Positions 15,909-24,063 of a DNA stretch of 64,000 bases are shown here, piece after piece. Positions within the stretch are counted from its first letter, which is position 1; each line of letters opens with the position of its first letter. Under the pieces are notes generated by a model. The model worked only from the letters and a program-made list of their open reading frames with translations, was not told the DNA's origin and did no database searches. The DNA is taken from positions 1 to 64,000 of the forward strand of contig CAKPSF010000003.1 in the NCBI GenBank assembly GCA_934183305.1. The letters run 5' to 3'. The DNA comes from an uncultured Clostridia bacterium. GTDB taxonomy: Bacteria > Bacillota > Clostridia > TANB77 > CAG-508. Position numbers and translations under genes: made by a program.

Positions 15909-16493
15909 CTATTTTCTATAAAAATGAAAATCGCAACAATCTTTACCGTAACCCAAAGTTTTAGTTCGTGAAAATCCTAATTTTTTTAAATTTCCATAAG
16001 TCACATCATCTACATCACAAAAAAGGCAGCACAACTTTTCACAATCATTTTCTACACAAGCTGTATGCCAAAGACATTTTTTCATTGTCACATCAAAAGA
16101 TTTCTCATCATGACTTTGTTCACTATCCCATAAGTCAGTTTTGCGTACAACTTTAAGGAATATCTTACTATAAAGTGAATAAAAACATGGTATTTTTTCC
16201 ATTTTCACCATAGATAAATGCTTTTGTTGGGCAACTATATCAAGCATATATTTTCGCATATACTTATATACATCTTCTTCTGAAAAGTCTTCTTTTTGTA
16301 AAACTTTATACAATGCTATACGAGGAAGAATTGTTTGGACAAGTGTTTTTGTTTGATTTTCTGACTTGTTTTTTATATTTTTGATAAGCTCATTAAGCAT
16401 TATCGCCTGTTTATTAAACAAGTTTTCTCCTTTATCCACGCCAAACTCTTCAATTAAAAATACTTTTATTTGTTTTTGCTGCTTTATATTCAT
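15909..16493 (-). CDS. ATC-hydrolase-like protein (L-2-amino-thiazoline-4-carboxylate hydrolase family)
   Basis: The product is 194 residues from ATG after GTGGAGG. The C-terminal cysteine cluster CLWHTACVENDCEKLCCLFC (about 140-160), then DVDDVTYGNL and a closing GYGKDCCDFHFYRK, match the family that includes bacterial ATC hydrolase, in which the late Cys and His residues are typical. In most genomes its members have no demonstrated substrate. It stands alone between two unrelated genes, and its base composition appears somewhat richer in G and C than its neighbours. Confidence 0.8.
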   Translation of the reverse strand: MNIKQQKQIKVFLIEEFGVDKGENLFNKQAIMLNELIKNIKNKSENQTKTLVQTILPRIALYKVLQKEDFSEEDVYKYMRKYMLDIVAQQKHLSMVKMEKIPCFYSLYSKIFLKVVRKTDLWDSEQSHDEKSFDVTMKKCLWHTACVENDCEKLCCLFCDVDDVTYGNLKKLGFSRTKTLGYGKDCCDFHFYRK

Positions 16494-16600
16494 GCTTATA
16501 ACACCTCCACAAATTAATAATGAATTAGTTCTTTGTCATTCGTTTGGATTGCCTTATTTTTAATTTAACAAATTATATTTATAGTTATGCCTACCATATA

Positions 16601-17263
16601 CTATAAATTTGTTTCTATAATATAGTTTAAATCTTCTATTGTTTTATCTATATTCATCATACCATTTCCAATAGGATAATAAACTGGATACACTTTATAC
16701 TCTACGTTAGATATGTTTTTTAAAAAATTTTGTTTTCTACATTGAGATACCGATATTTTTTTACCAAGTACAATAGAACTCACTTGATTTCCAAAAGTTA
16801 TAATTACCTTAGGATTAATTATTTCTATTTCTTTGTATAATAAGTCTAGATATTGATTATAAACCGAATTAGGTAATATTCTAGCATCTACTTGTGTACA
16901 TTTTCCTAAATTAGTTATAAAGTATTTATGTTTCTCCACATTATCATATACTATATCGGCAAATTCTTCATCCCATTCCTGTGATTTTTTAGAAATAATA
17001 TCATTATATATGTTTTCATCAAGTAGCCCTATTTTATAAAATAATTTCCATATATTTTTAGTTCCAATCCAAGGCGATCTTCTGCCTTTCCAACTTGGAA
17101 CCGATGCAATATTCTTTCCAGTTGGATTCATAAAAATAAAACAAAAATCAGGATTATTAGTACAACCTCCATTATATATAGATGTCAATTCTTTTGCTCC
17201 ATACTGTAGCTGTAATTTGTCATATTCTGAATTTAATTCCTCTATTTTTGCTTTATGTAACAT
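16601..17263 (-). CDS. Uracil-DNA glycosylase superfamily protein
   Basis: The product is 220 residues from ATG after AAAAGGAG. Superfamily features are FIFMNPTGKNIASVP (about 42-56, the water-activating motif region), WIGTKNIWKLFYKIG, ITNLGKCTQVDARILPN (about 115-131), IITFGNQVSSIVLGK and a closing VYYPIGNGMMNIDK, equivalent to the HPS-type leucine loop but without the usual H-P-S. It may excise uracil or act on another base. It is a single gene followed on the same strand by the deoxyribosyltransferase-like gene. Confidence 0.75.
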   Translation of the reverse strand: MLHKAKIEELNSEYDKLQLQYGAKELTSIYNGGCTNNPDFCFIFMNPTGKNIASVPSWKGRRSPWIGTKNIWKLFYKIGLLDENIYNDIISKKSQEWDEEFADIVYDNVEKHKYFITNLGKCTQVDARILPNSVYNQYLDLLYKEIEIINPKVIITFGNQVSSIVLGKKISVSQCRKQNFLKNISNVEYKVYPVYYPIGNGMMNIDKTIEDLNYIIETNL

Positions 17264-17293
17264 ATATACTTTTTCTCCTTTTATTTTTATCTA

Positions 17294-17611
17294 TTATATA
17301 TTGAAGTCATTATTTATATAATCTGTATAATATATAACTTTCTTACCTAATTTTTTTGCATATTCTATTTCTAAATTTGTACTATTTCCAATATAATTAT
17401 TTACATTTATTACTAATATAGCATCTGACAATTCTATCCTCTTAAAATGTGCTTGTTTTAGTTTTATCAGTTGTTCTTCTGTTATATTACTATTCTTTAA
17501 CACTTGATAAACTGGTGTAAGAACACACTTGCCATCTAAAGCTAATTTTTGTGCAACTTCCATCATTTCTTTTTGAAATCTCATACTTCCACATAAAGTT
17601 ATTATTTTCAT
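17294..17611 (-). CDS. Nucleoside 2-deoxyribosyltransferase-like protein
   Basis: The product is 105 residues, shorter than the 140-160 of classical enzymes but usual for the small family. The N-terminus has ITLCGSMRFQKEMMEVAQKL (nucleotide-binding strand and helix), CVLTPVYQV and, near 65-100, DAILVINVNNYIGNSTNLEI with the catalytic-type Glu in NLEIEYAKKLGKKV. It would cleave or transfer N-glycosidic bonds of nucleosides or nucleotides. A decayed copy is present at 7106-7278. The ATG follows TTTGGAGAG. Confidence 0.8.
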   Translation of the reverse strand: MKIITLCGSMRFQKEMMEVAQKLALDGKCVLTPVYQVLKNSNITEEQLIKLKQAHFKRIELSDAILVINVNNYIGNSTNLEIEYAKKLGKKVIYYTDYINNDFNI

Positions 17612-17729
17612 TTTACAATATTCTCTCCAAATTTTTACATATCTAATTCATATAATAGCACAAATATAATTCTAATGTAAACTATCTAATAAATAATTTT
17701 TCAAAAAAGAACTGATAATAAGTCACAAT

Positions 17730-17756
17730 AAAAACCCCATAATATATGGGGTTTTT
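17730..17756 (-). terminator. Intrinsic terminator of the DUF1653 gene
   Basis: AAAAACCCCATA (17730-17741) and TATGGGGTTTTT (17745-17756) form a perfect stem with a GC core. T residues are present at either side, so it may work in both directions. Confidence 0.85.
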
Positions 17757-17762
17757 ATATGC

Positions 17763-18023
17763 CTACTCATCGTCTTTAATTTCTTCAAAACGATATTTTT
17801 GAGTTGCATTTGGATATTTTTCATGATCAACTTCAGACAGAAACATACTTAACGGACGTGCATAGATTCCATCTTTATGGTTTGTTTTGCCGTTATTGTC
17901 CATACAACAATAAACGACTAACTCTTCGCCTGTTTCACTATGTTTAGCCACTGTAATTACAAATGACCTTGCCCCTTTAAAATGTCTCCACATCGTAAAC
18001 GGTTTTACTTCTCTGTTTTCCAT
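17763..18023 (-). CDS. DUF1653-domain protein
   Basis: The product is 86 residues from ATG 18023, which follows AAAGGAG; a longer upstream reading has no site and spans the promoter. The whole protein is the DUF1653 fold: [30 protein letters not shown], then [17 protein letters not shown] and a closing RFEEI. The family is widespread and its function is unproven. It is flanked by its own promoter (18058-18086) and terminator (17730-17756), and is richer in G and C than nearby genes, like a small acquired unit. Confidence 0.88.
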   Translation of the reverse strand: MENREVKPFTMWRHFKGARSFVITVAKHSETGEELVVYCCMDNNGKTNHKDGIYARPLSMFLSEVDHEKYPNATQKYRFEEIKDDE

Positions 18024-18057
18024 AAAAAAATCTCCTTTAAAAAATTTATTTATTTTT

Positions 18058-18086
18058 TTTATATCACAAAAAACAACAATTATCAA
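18058..18086 (-). promoter_or_regulatory. Promoter of the DUF1653 gene
   Basis: On the minus strand TTGATA (18081-18086) and TATAAA (18058-18063) are 17 bp apart, 35 bp before the start codon. Confidence 0.7.
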
Positions 18087-18164
18087 GTGCTTTAAAAAAT
18101 CATTTTTATTCTGGCAATTTATTATAATATAAAATTCATATAAACAAACCAAACAAATCGTGAC

Positions 18165-18193
18165 AAAGGAGGTCCTAACAAAGGACCTCCTTT
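18165..18193 (-). terminator. Terminator hairpin after the 18211 gene
   Basis: AAAGGAGGTCCT (18165-18176) and AGGACCTCCTTT (18182-18193) form a perfect 12-bp GC-rich stem 17 bases after the stop codon of the 54-residue gene. The arms happen to contain the anti-16S sequence AAAGGAGG, which is harmless in a hairpin. Confidence 0.7.
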
Positions 18194-18210
18194 TATTTTG
18201 CCTATGGAGT

Positions 18211-18375
18211 TTATTCATTTAGTTCTTCAGTAAATTCAAGAAGATAAATCGCAAGGGAGGTACTGATTTCACCAGATTTCCAATTTCTTTTTAAAACATC
18301 ATCTTCTGGTAAATTTTCTAATTGTTCCAACCGTTTCAAAAAATCTTTTACGTTTTTTTGCAATGAATCATTCAT
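18211..18375 (-). CDS. Small hypothetical helical protein
   Basis: The product is 54 residues from ATG 18375, which follows AAGGAG; the longer frame upstream covers the promoter region and is rejected. The sequence is helical and acidic ([20 protein letters not shown], then a closing [10 protein letters not shown]) with no signal or membrane segment. I do not recognise a family. It forms an independent unit with a palindrome-covered promoter (18421-18440) and the strong hairpin at 18165. Confidence 0.65.
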   Translation of the reverse strand: MNDSLQKNVKDFLKRLEQLENLPEDDVLKRNWKSGEISTSLAIYLLEFTEELNE

Positions 18376-18420
18376 AAGTTGTTTACTCCTTCCTATGTTC
18401 GGAACTCCATATTTATGCAA

Positions 18421-18440
18421 TAATACCAAGTGGTATTATA
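18421..18440 (-). promoter_or_regulatory. Palindromic operator over a -10 box
   Basis: TAATACCA (18421-18428) and TGGTATTA (18431-18438) are a perfect 8-bp inverted repeat with a 2-bp centre. They overlap a minus-strand TATAAT (18435-18440) upstream of the 54-residue gene, where a repressor would block polymerase. No confident -35 box is seen. Confidence 0.5.
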
Positions 18441-18511
18441 CAATATTTATTATACATTAAAATTATATAAAATGCAATTTCAAATATAATTTATCTTCTT
18501 GCTTCTTTCAC

Positions 18512-18678
18512 TTATTCTTTATACCAACCTTCACCGTCAACACAAATTAATATTTGTCCTCCGCCTTTAGTTGCATGGTGAATATGCCAATTGTTTCTAC
18601 ATTTAGGTTCAAATGTTACATTAGCCATAAATACACTTGTTTCTTTGTTGTTTCTCTACCCGCTGTTTGTTTTTCCAT
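18512..18678 (-). pseudogene. Carboxymuconolactone-decarboxylase/cupin protein, deleted and frameshifted
   Basis: ATG 18678 with AAAGGAG opens MEKQTAGRETT and then shifts frame. In the neighbouring frame the reading is ETSVFMANVTFEPKCRNNWH followed by IHHATKGGGQILICVDGEGW, a clear cupin metal-binding block (His-x-His-His). The frame stops at WYKE where homologues continue. The beginning and the cupin core thus remain, but the whole carboxymuconolactone part and the C-terminus are gone. Intact versions of this protein commonly follow a flavodoxin gene and a MerR gene, as here. Confidence 0.7.
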
Positions 18679-18692
18679 ATCAAATTTCTCCT

Positions 18693-19163
18693 TTACTTCA
18701 AACTATCAGTCCATTCTTTAATAACACTATCACTCACACTAGATGAAAATCTTCTGCCTTCAAGCCATGTTCCTCCATTTGCCATTGTTTCTAAATTTTT
18801 GCCACTTTGTCCCATTTCAGATGATGAAGATGTGCAAAATGGTATCACTGTTTTTCCTGTAAAATCATTATCTTTTACAAAAGTATTTACTGGCCAAGCA
18901 GCAATTCCCCACCATACAGGAGTTCCAAGTATAATTTCATCATATTTACTTAAATCGCAATTTATATCTTGTATTTGTGGTAAATGATTACTTGCTTCGC
19001 TATTTTGTTCATCATTTACAACTGTATCATAATCATCTGAATATGGAATTACAGTTTTAATTTCTAAAATATCACAATTTAGCTTTTCCTTTATTTTATT
19101 TGCTATCATTCTTGTATTTCCAGTATATGAAAAATATACTATTAATTTTTTATTATTTTCCAT
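18693..19163 (-). CDS. Flavodoxin
   Basis: The product is 156 residues from ATG 19163, with GGAGG 10 bases upstream; a TTG two codons earlier is an alternative. The FMN phosphate loop is YFSYTGNTRMIANKI at the start. The family's central motif YDEIILGTPVWWGIAAWPVN and FCTSSSSEMGQSGKNL follow. Such flavodoxins act as electron carriers or quinone/disulfide-linked reductases. It is in an operon with the MerR gene and the broken cupin gene, so oxidative or electrophile stress control is likely. Confidence 0.92.
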   Translation of the reverse strand: MENNKKLIVYFSYTGNTRMIANKIKEKLNCDILEIKTVIPYSDDYDTVVNDEQNSEASNHLPQIQDINCDLSKYDEIILGTPVWWGIAAWPVNTFVKDNDFTGKTVIPFCTSSSSEMGQSGKNLETMANGGTWLEGRRFSSSVSDSVIKEWTDSLK

Positions 19164-19176
19164 TATCAATTACCTC

Positions 19177-19560
19177 CTACAAATCCTCTGTAAAATCTTT
19201 TCTTTTTCCTAAAGATATTTCTTCATAAAGTTTTATTTTATAGTTTAATTTATCTATTGTTGCATTTATATTTTCTTGTTTTTCTAATAATCTCTTTCTC
19301 TGTTCTTCTAGCAACTCTTTTCTTGCCGTAACAATACTTTTGCCTTTTTCAAACAACGACATGTATTCTATTAAAATCTCAATTCCAACTCCTGCATCTC
19401 TCATACATTTTATAAATTCAATTCGTTTGCAGGTCTTGTCGTCATAATTTCTAATACCATTTTTATTTCTTGGTACATTTGATATTAAGCCTATTCTTTC
19501 ATAATATCTTAAGGTGTCAGGTGTTAAATTATATTTTTTTCCAACTTCTGCAATTGTCAT
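19177..19560 (-). CDS. MerR-family transcriptional regulator
   Basis: The product is 127 residues from ATG after AAGGAGG. A winged helix-turn-helix (about 1-70, with LTPDTLRYYERIGLI and NYDDKTCKRIEFIKCMRDAG) is followed by a long dimerisation coiled coil (about 75-120) and a short C-terminus with no cysteine pair or effector domain. It leads the operon MerR-flavodoxin-cupin remnant and probably controls it from the 19-bp-spacer promoter at 19586-19616. Confidence 0.92.
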   Translation of the reverse strand: MTIAEVGKKYNLTPDTLRYYERIGLISNVPRNKNGIRNYDDKTCKRIEFIKCMRDAGVGIEILIEYMSLFEKGKSIVTARKELLEEQRKRLLEKQENINATIDKLNYKIKLYEEISLGKRKDFTEDL

Positions 19561-19585
19561 TTAATTATCCTCCTTAATATTATTT

Positions 19586-19616
19586 TATATATCACTTATA
19601 GTTAGCTCAAAGTCAA
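19586..19616 (-). promoter_or_regulatory. MerR-type promoter with 19-bp spacer
   Basis: On the minus strand TTGACT (19611-19616) and TATATA (19586-19591) lie 19 bp apart, the over-long spacing typical of MerR-activated promoters. The spacer contains CTTTGAG and CTATAAG arms of an imperfect dyad. Confidence 0.6.
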
Positions 19617-19678
19617 TAGTTTTTTGTTAAATTTATATAAAAAAATTAGATTAGCACCTTACTAATCTAATTTTCAAC

Positions 19679-20392
19679 TTATTGCTCTTTTAAAATTTTA
19701 TCTAACCAATTATTATAATAATTCAATTGTTCTTCTGTATGAAAATAATGCTCACCATTTTCTAGTACTGTTAAATTGCAATTAAAATCTTTTATAAATC
19801 TCTCAATTGTTGCTCTATCTTGCATATTGTCTTTATCCCCATACAAAATATACGTTTTTTTATTCCAATTAGTTATTGGATTGTCCTTAACATATTTATA
19901 GTAATCCCAATATAAAGTTTGACCAAAATCTGTTTTAATTTCTTGTTTTTCTTTTAATTTTTCTTCTGTTGTATTACTCCATAGCATCATATTATCAATG
20001 ATGACCTTCATATTAATAACTGGGGATAAGAACACACCTTGTTTAATGTCTTCGTCTTTATATGCTAATAAACTAAAATATGCTCCCATGCTACAAGCCC
20101 ATAAATTTATTTCTTCGTAATTTAACTTTGCATATTCTATAATTTGTTTTAGGTCTTTTACACAATTTTGAACTTTGCATAAATATTTATTTTCTTCTTT
20201 TCTTTCTCCATGTTCTGGTAAATCGAAACTCAATAATTGGTAACCTTTACTCACTACTTTATCTGCTAATATTTTTATAACTTCATCTTCTTTATTAGAC
20301 ATATTTCCATGTACTGCTATAAAAACTTTACTACTTTTTTCTCCCCAAATTATTGATGGAATATTATTTATTTTTATTCTTTCTATTTTCAT
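19679..20392 (-). CDS. Alpha/beta-hydrolase (serine hydrolase)
   Basis: The product is 237 residues from ATG 20392, which has GAGGGA four bases upstream; an ATG four codons earlier has no site. The nucleophile elbow is ACSMGAY (about 103-109), the oxyanion region HGNMSNKED lies near residue 30, an acidic residue lies in YGDKDNM, and the catalytic His is in GEHYFHTEEQ near 220. The cytoplasmic enzyme may be an esterase or acyl-peptide hydrolase. The substrate is not predictable. It appears to be a single gene before the MerR gene at 20449. Confidence 0.88.
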   Translation of the reverse strand: MKIERIKINNIPSIIWGEKSSKVFIAVHGNMSNKEDEVIKILADKVVSKGYQLLSFDLPEHGERKEENKYLCKVQNCVKDLKQIIEYAKLNYEEINLWACSMGAYFSLLAYKDEDIKQGVFLSPVINMKVIIDNMMLWSNTTEEKLKEKQEIKTDFGQTLYWDYYKYVKDNPITNWNKKTYILYGDKDNMQDRATIERFIKDFNCNLTVLENGEHYFHTEEQLNYYNNWLDKILKEQ

Positions 20393-20448
20393 TTTTTCCC
20401 TCATAAATCACTATTTTTCTAACAAACTACATAAATTGTAATTTGTAT

Positions 20449-21246
20449 TTATCTTTTCTTAACAGGAAATTGAATCTCTGTTAAATAATCTTCTTCATTT
20501 TCTTTATTCCAACATCCATCAATATAACATTCTCTCGCATTATCTATTATCTCATATCCATTATCTTCAATGTATTTTAAAATAATATTATAAGAATCTC
20601 TTAAATTATTATAAGCTCCTTTATGATAAATACATACTGCTGTAATAGGATTTGATTTCATAAATTTAACACTATCAGTTTCATTTCCTAATTTTTCTAC
20701 TGCTTGTGCATATCTAATCTTAATATCTTTTTCTTTGTATTCTCCATCTAAATAACTGATATAACAATAATCTGGGTTTATGCACTTTAAGTTTGGATTT
20801 GCTTTTGCACATTCTGTTCCTGCTTGTAAAACAAATTCTGTAATTTTACTAAAATCCTCTATCATTCCATCACGATAATAAATAATGTAACTTGGAATGT
20901 CTTTGATAAAAATCTCATTTTTCATATTATTTTCCTCCAATAAATAATTTATTTTAGAAAGCTCAATATTAAAATTAGCAATATTTTTCTCAATTTCATT
21001 TTTTCTTTTATTAAGAATTAACGACATATCTTGTCCATCTAAAACTTTTTTAATGTCTTTAATTGATAAACCTATTTGCCTTAAGGATATTATCTTTGAA
21101 ATATCAACTAACTGACTACTTTCATAATACCTATAACTCGTATTTTGGTCTATAAAAACAGGTTTTAATAATCCTTCTTTTTCATAGTATCTTAATGCCT
21201 TTATGGTGGTTTTAGACATTTTAGAAAAATCTCCTATTTTATACAT
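20449..21246 (-). CDS. MerR regulator with GyrI-like effector domain
   Basis: The product is 265 residues from ATG 21246, which follows GAGGAGG. The DNA-binding part (about 1-70) is YKIGDFSKMSKTTIKALRYY and then IKDIKKVL. A coiled coil follows (about 85-115), and the C-terminal half (about 120-265) resembles the GyrI/SOUL ligand-binding fold used by BmrR-type multidrug sensors, ending in TEIQFPVKKR. It probably activates its own promoter (19-bp spacer at 21266-21296) or a drug-response target. Confidence 0.9.
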   Translation of the reverse strand: MYKIGDFSKMSKTTIKALRYYEKEGLLKPVFIDQNTSYRYYESSQLVDISKIISLRQIGLSIKDIKKVLDGQDMSLILNKRKNEIEKNIANFNIELSKINYLLEENNMKNEIFIKDIPSYIIYYRDGMIEDFSKITEFVLQAGTECAKANPNLKCINPDYCYISYLDGEYKEKDIKIRYAQAVEKLGNETDSVKFMKSNPITAVCIYHKGAYNNLRDSYNIILKYIEDNGYEIIDNARECYIDGCWNKENEEDYLTEIQFPVKKR

Positions 21247-21265
21247 ATCTTGCCTCCTCAAATTA

Positions 21266-21296
21266 TTTATACAACCTACTCTAAGGGGAGAGTCAA
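21266..21296 (-). promoter_or_regulatory. MerR-type promoter with 19-bp spacer
   Basis: On the minus strand TTGACT (21291-21296) and TATAAA (21266-21271) are exactly 19 bp apart, and the spacer begins CTCCCCTTAGAGTAGG, a degenerate BmrR-type dyad. It drives the MerR/GyrI gene. Confidence 0.65.
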
Positions 21297-21331
21297 TATC
21301 TTTTAATGAAATTTTTTAAATTATTAAATTA

Positions 21332-22048
21332 CTATTTTTTCTTTAGAACAATAGCAATAAAGTTTAAATATTTACATGCTCCTGCTTCAATTGCTTTTCT
21401 GTCTCCTTTAGAATATTCATTATCGCATTGTATCCAGTCATTCCAACATTCTTCATTACTTTCCATTTGATAAATAGAAATAATCTCACTATCCTTTGAT
21501 TTTGAAACAATATTTTTCCAGTAGTCCACATCATGAATGTAGTCTAATTGTTCAGGTGTCCAAGATAAAAGTAGCTCTTTTGGAATATTATTATGGCAGT
21601 CTTTTTTCATTCCAGGAACTGCAATATATATATATCCTCCTTTTTTAACAAAAGGTAAAAGCTTTTCGTCTAGGTATTTTTCATCTCTTCCAAAGTAGTT
21701 ATAAGAATCTGTGCTAACTACTGCATCAAAAAATTCTTTTTCAAACTTTAAGTCTGTTGCATCTGCTTTAACAGGAATAATTTGCTTATCTGTTAATCCC
21801 ATCTCAGTAAAAAATTTTCTATTTTCTTCGGGATCACTCCATAAATCTGCAGCATACACTTTAAATCCATATTCTCTGGCTAGAAAAATAGATGTAATTC
21901 CTTGACCGCTTCCTAAATCCATAACAACAGAATCTTTTTCTATTTTATTGTCTTTCATAAGTTCTTCTTCTAATTTTAATGGGTTAGGCCCCATAATTTT
22001 TTGGTTTATTATATCAATGTTATACTTTTTAGTTTTCTCATAATTCAT
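21332..22048 (-). CDS. Class I SAM-dependent methyltransferase
   Basis: The product is 238 residues from ATG after AAAGGAGA. SAM-binding motif I is VVMDLGSGQGITSIFLA (about 41-57), motif II is VYAADLW, motif III is VKADATDLKF and motif IV is FDAVVSTDSYNYFG near 108-121. The N-terminus resembles the cyclopropane-fatty-acid-synthase-like small-molecule methyltransferases. Its substrate is not predictable. It begins about 55 bases after the truncated DUF4097 gene on the same strand. Confidence 0.9.
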   Translation of the reverse strand: MNYEKTKKYNIDIINQKIMGPNPLKLEEELMKDNKIEKDSVVMDLGSGQGITSIFLAREYGFKVYAADLWSDPEENRKFFTEMGLTDKQIIPVKADATDLKFEKEFFDAVVSTDSYNYFGRDEKYLDEKLLPFVKKGGYIYIAVPGMKKDCHNNIPKELLLSWTPEQLDYIHDVDYWKNIVSKSKDSEIISIYQMESNEECWNDWIQCDNEYSKGDRKAIEAGACKYLNFIAIVLKKK

Positions 22049-22103
22049 TTTTCATATTCTCCTTTATTATATTACTCTTCATCTTTAATAATATTTTTAC
22101 TTC

Positions 22104-22304
22104 CTATATATCTATGTTTAAGGTTGCAACTTCGCTATTTTCAAAATTTATTGTTTCTATTTGGTCTGTCACTTTTTTATGTTTTAATCCTAAAGCACTT
22201 GCCAGACCATAAACACCTTTTAATATAGCAGATATTATAGTAATTATAAGAAAAATTGCAAAAGCTGTTGCTATATATTTTATTATTTTTTGTGCTCTTG
22301 TCAT
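22104..22304 (-). pseudogene. DUF4097-type surface-layer adhesion-like protein, C-terminally truncated
   Basis: The 66 residues start at ATG 22304, overlapping the LiaF-like stop codon by four bases (ATGA). The N-terminal membrane anchor (about 8-34) and then INFENSEVATLNIDI match the beginning of DUF4097 proteins, which usually run past 250 residues with a repeated beta-helix. A TAG ends it at the point where that helix should start, and no continuation is found downstream before the methyltransferase gene. It was probably coupled to LiaF as in intact loci. Confidence 0.6.
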
Positions 22305-22984
22305 TTTATTTCAATACCTCCAAATACCGCTGTACCATTTATATAAATTGTATGGCTATTTTCGTCTGCTTTTGTATTTGCTTTATTTTCTACTCCACCA
22401 AATATAGGCATTGATTTAATTTTAATTTTTACATTTGAAGGTACACGAATTTCTATTCCTCCAAATGTACTACTTGCATTAATAACAACATCTGACTCTA
22501 TAATTGCATTTCTTAAATCACATTTAACTCCACCAAATACTGCTGTTAAATCTGCTCCTGTAAATTTTTCTTCATCAAATTTTACATTTTGGCTTGCAAA
22601 TGTTGCACAATATGAATTTTCTCCATTTCTTTTTTCGTTTAATTTCTTTATTTCAGCACTTACTTTTCCACCTAATGTATCTTTAAAAATAATTGATAAA
22701 CCAATTATAACTAAAATAGTTGGAAATGCCAATTTCAATATTAAATCAAAATCTAAAATATTTTGACATCCTAAAAGCAAGGCTACACCAATTAATAATC
22801 CAATTAAATTTCCTGTTTTCTCATTATCTCTAAATAAGCCTATAAAACATGGTATGATAATAAAAAGCGTCCACCATCCATCAAAAAATATATTAATATT
22901 TGTTATACCTAGCGCATTTCCTCCAAATATTACTCCTATAATTATTAAAACTACTCCCCACAATATGTTACTAAAATTTTTCAT
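22301..22984 (-). CDS. LiaF-like cell-wall-stress membrane protein
   Basis: The product is 227 residues from ATG after AAAGGAGG. The N-terminus has four hydrophobic segments (about 5-110) and the C-terminal half (about 125-227) has the DUF2154/LiaF repeats seen as AVFGGVKCDLRNA, STFGGIEIRVP, PIFGGVENKA and AVFGGIEIK, four glycine-turn repeats. LiaF holds the LiaRS two-component sensor inactive in Bacillus. No LiaRS pair is adjacent here, so the partner is unclear. It is translationally coupled to the truncated DUF4097 gene. Confidence 0.88.
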   Translation of the reverse strand: MKNFSNILWGVVLIIIGVIFGGNALGITNINIFFDGWWTLFIIIPCFIGLFRDNEKTGNLIGLLIGVALLLGCQNILDFDLILKLAFPTILVIIGLSIIFKDTLGGKVSAEIKKLNEKRNGENSYCATFASQNVKFDEEKFTGADLTAVFGGVKCDLRNAIIESDVVINASSTFGGIEIRVPSNVKIKIKSMPIFGGVENKANTKADENSHTIYINGTAVFGGIEIK

Positions 22985-23091
22985 TTTTAATTTTCCTCCT
23001 TTTTATTTAACATATATTTGTTATCTTTTTCTTCCAATAGCATTAAAGCTTGAAATTCATATGATAATAAATCTTGTATTTGTGTTTATTT

Positions 23092-24015
23092 TTAAGCTAC
23101 AAATGAATCTGGTTTTTGAGCTCTTGGAGTTTTATAATAAGTTTCACTATAATCTGGTATAAAATCTTTAATAGGTATTAATGTATAGTCTTTTAATATT
23201 ACATATTTATATGTAAATGTTAATACTTCGTCATAATATTTACTCATAAGTTCACTTTTCATTGTTGTTGTAGTTGGTCCATTGCCTGTATAATAACTAT
23301 ATATTTCATAAAAGCCTTTGTCTGTTTTTAATATTTTTTCATTATATATTCTAATTATTTTTTCTCCTTCAAAGTTTCCTTTTACTTCTGTTAAATTAGC
23401 TGGTTTTTCATAATCATGTACATATAATTTATTATCTTTTACAATTAATTCATTCGCAACAAAATCATAAGATTGTTTTTTTCCAAGATAAAGCTCTGAA
23501 TATGATTCTATATAACTCTTTTGAAATTTGTATTTTGCTAATGTATAGCTTTCATAAGATGTTCCAGCTCTTTTATTATCAAGATTTTCGTCATATAATT
23601 TATATATTGTATCCTTTGTATCTACAAATTCTATATCTGCTCCCAAACTTGGTTTTATATTTAGTATTTTTATATTGCTTGGAACATCATATACTTTTTG
23701 ATATATAAAGTTTCCTTCATTTAGTTTGTTTGCATCAAAAATATACAAGCCATTATTTGTAGTAAAAGTATATTCTGTAAACATTGATTCCTGATTTAAA
23801 ATTTCTGCTCCACTACTAATTTTTTTATAACTATTTACATCTTTATTATTTTTTTGCGCAACTGCTTCTACCAAATTTTGTGGTTCTTTGTTAACAGATG
23901 TTGTTTTATTTTGTTTTTTATTTGATGAAATTAAAATAACAAATGTAACAACTAAAATTAAAACTAAAATTACTATTCCAAATATTATCTTCTTATTTTT
24001 AAAAAAATCTTTCAT
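23092..24015 (-). CDS. Membrane-anchored protein of unknown function
   Basis: The product is 307 residues from ATG preceded by AAGGGG. A signal anchor (about 8-30) is followed by a lysine/asparagine linker (about 32-60) and a tyrosine-rich beta domain (about 75-307) made of repeated short strands of the LYDENLD and LYVHDYEKP kind, perhaps a propeller- or sandwich-like sensor domain. I recognise no family. It lies downstream of the NUDIX genes on the same strand, with separate spacing. The gap to 22985 holds nothing clear. Confidence 0.75.
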   Translation of the reverse strand: MKDFFKNKKIIFGIVILVLILVVTFVILISSNKKQNKTTSVNKEPQNLVEAVAQKNNKDVNSYKKISSGAEILNQESMFTEYTFTTNNGLYIFDANKLNEGNFIYQKVYDVPSNIKILNIKPSLGADIEFVDTKDTIYKLYDENLDNKRAGTSYESYTLAKYKFQKSYIESYSELYLGKKQSYDFVANELIVKDNKLYVHDYEKPANLTEVKGNFEGEKIIRIYNEKILKTDKGFYEIYSYYTGNGPTTTTMKSELMSKYYDEVLTFTYKYVILKDYTLIPIKDFIPDYSETYYKTPRAQKPDSFVA

Positions 24016-24063
24016 ACTAATTAATCCCCTTATTTTTTATAATTATATTTTTGTTACTACTTA

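Noticed and set aside
17763..18218. Longer 151-residue start for the DUF1653 protein
   Set aside because: The extra N-terminus covers the promoter and has no ribosome binding site, while the ATG at 18023 has an excellent one.
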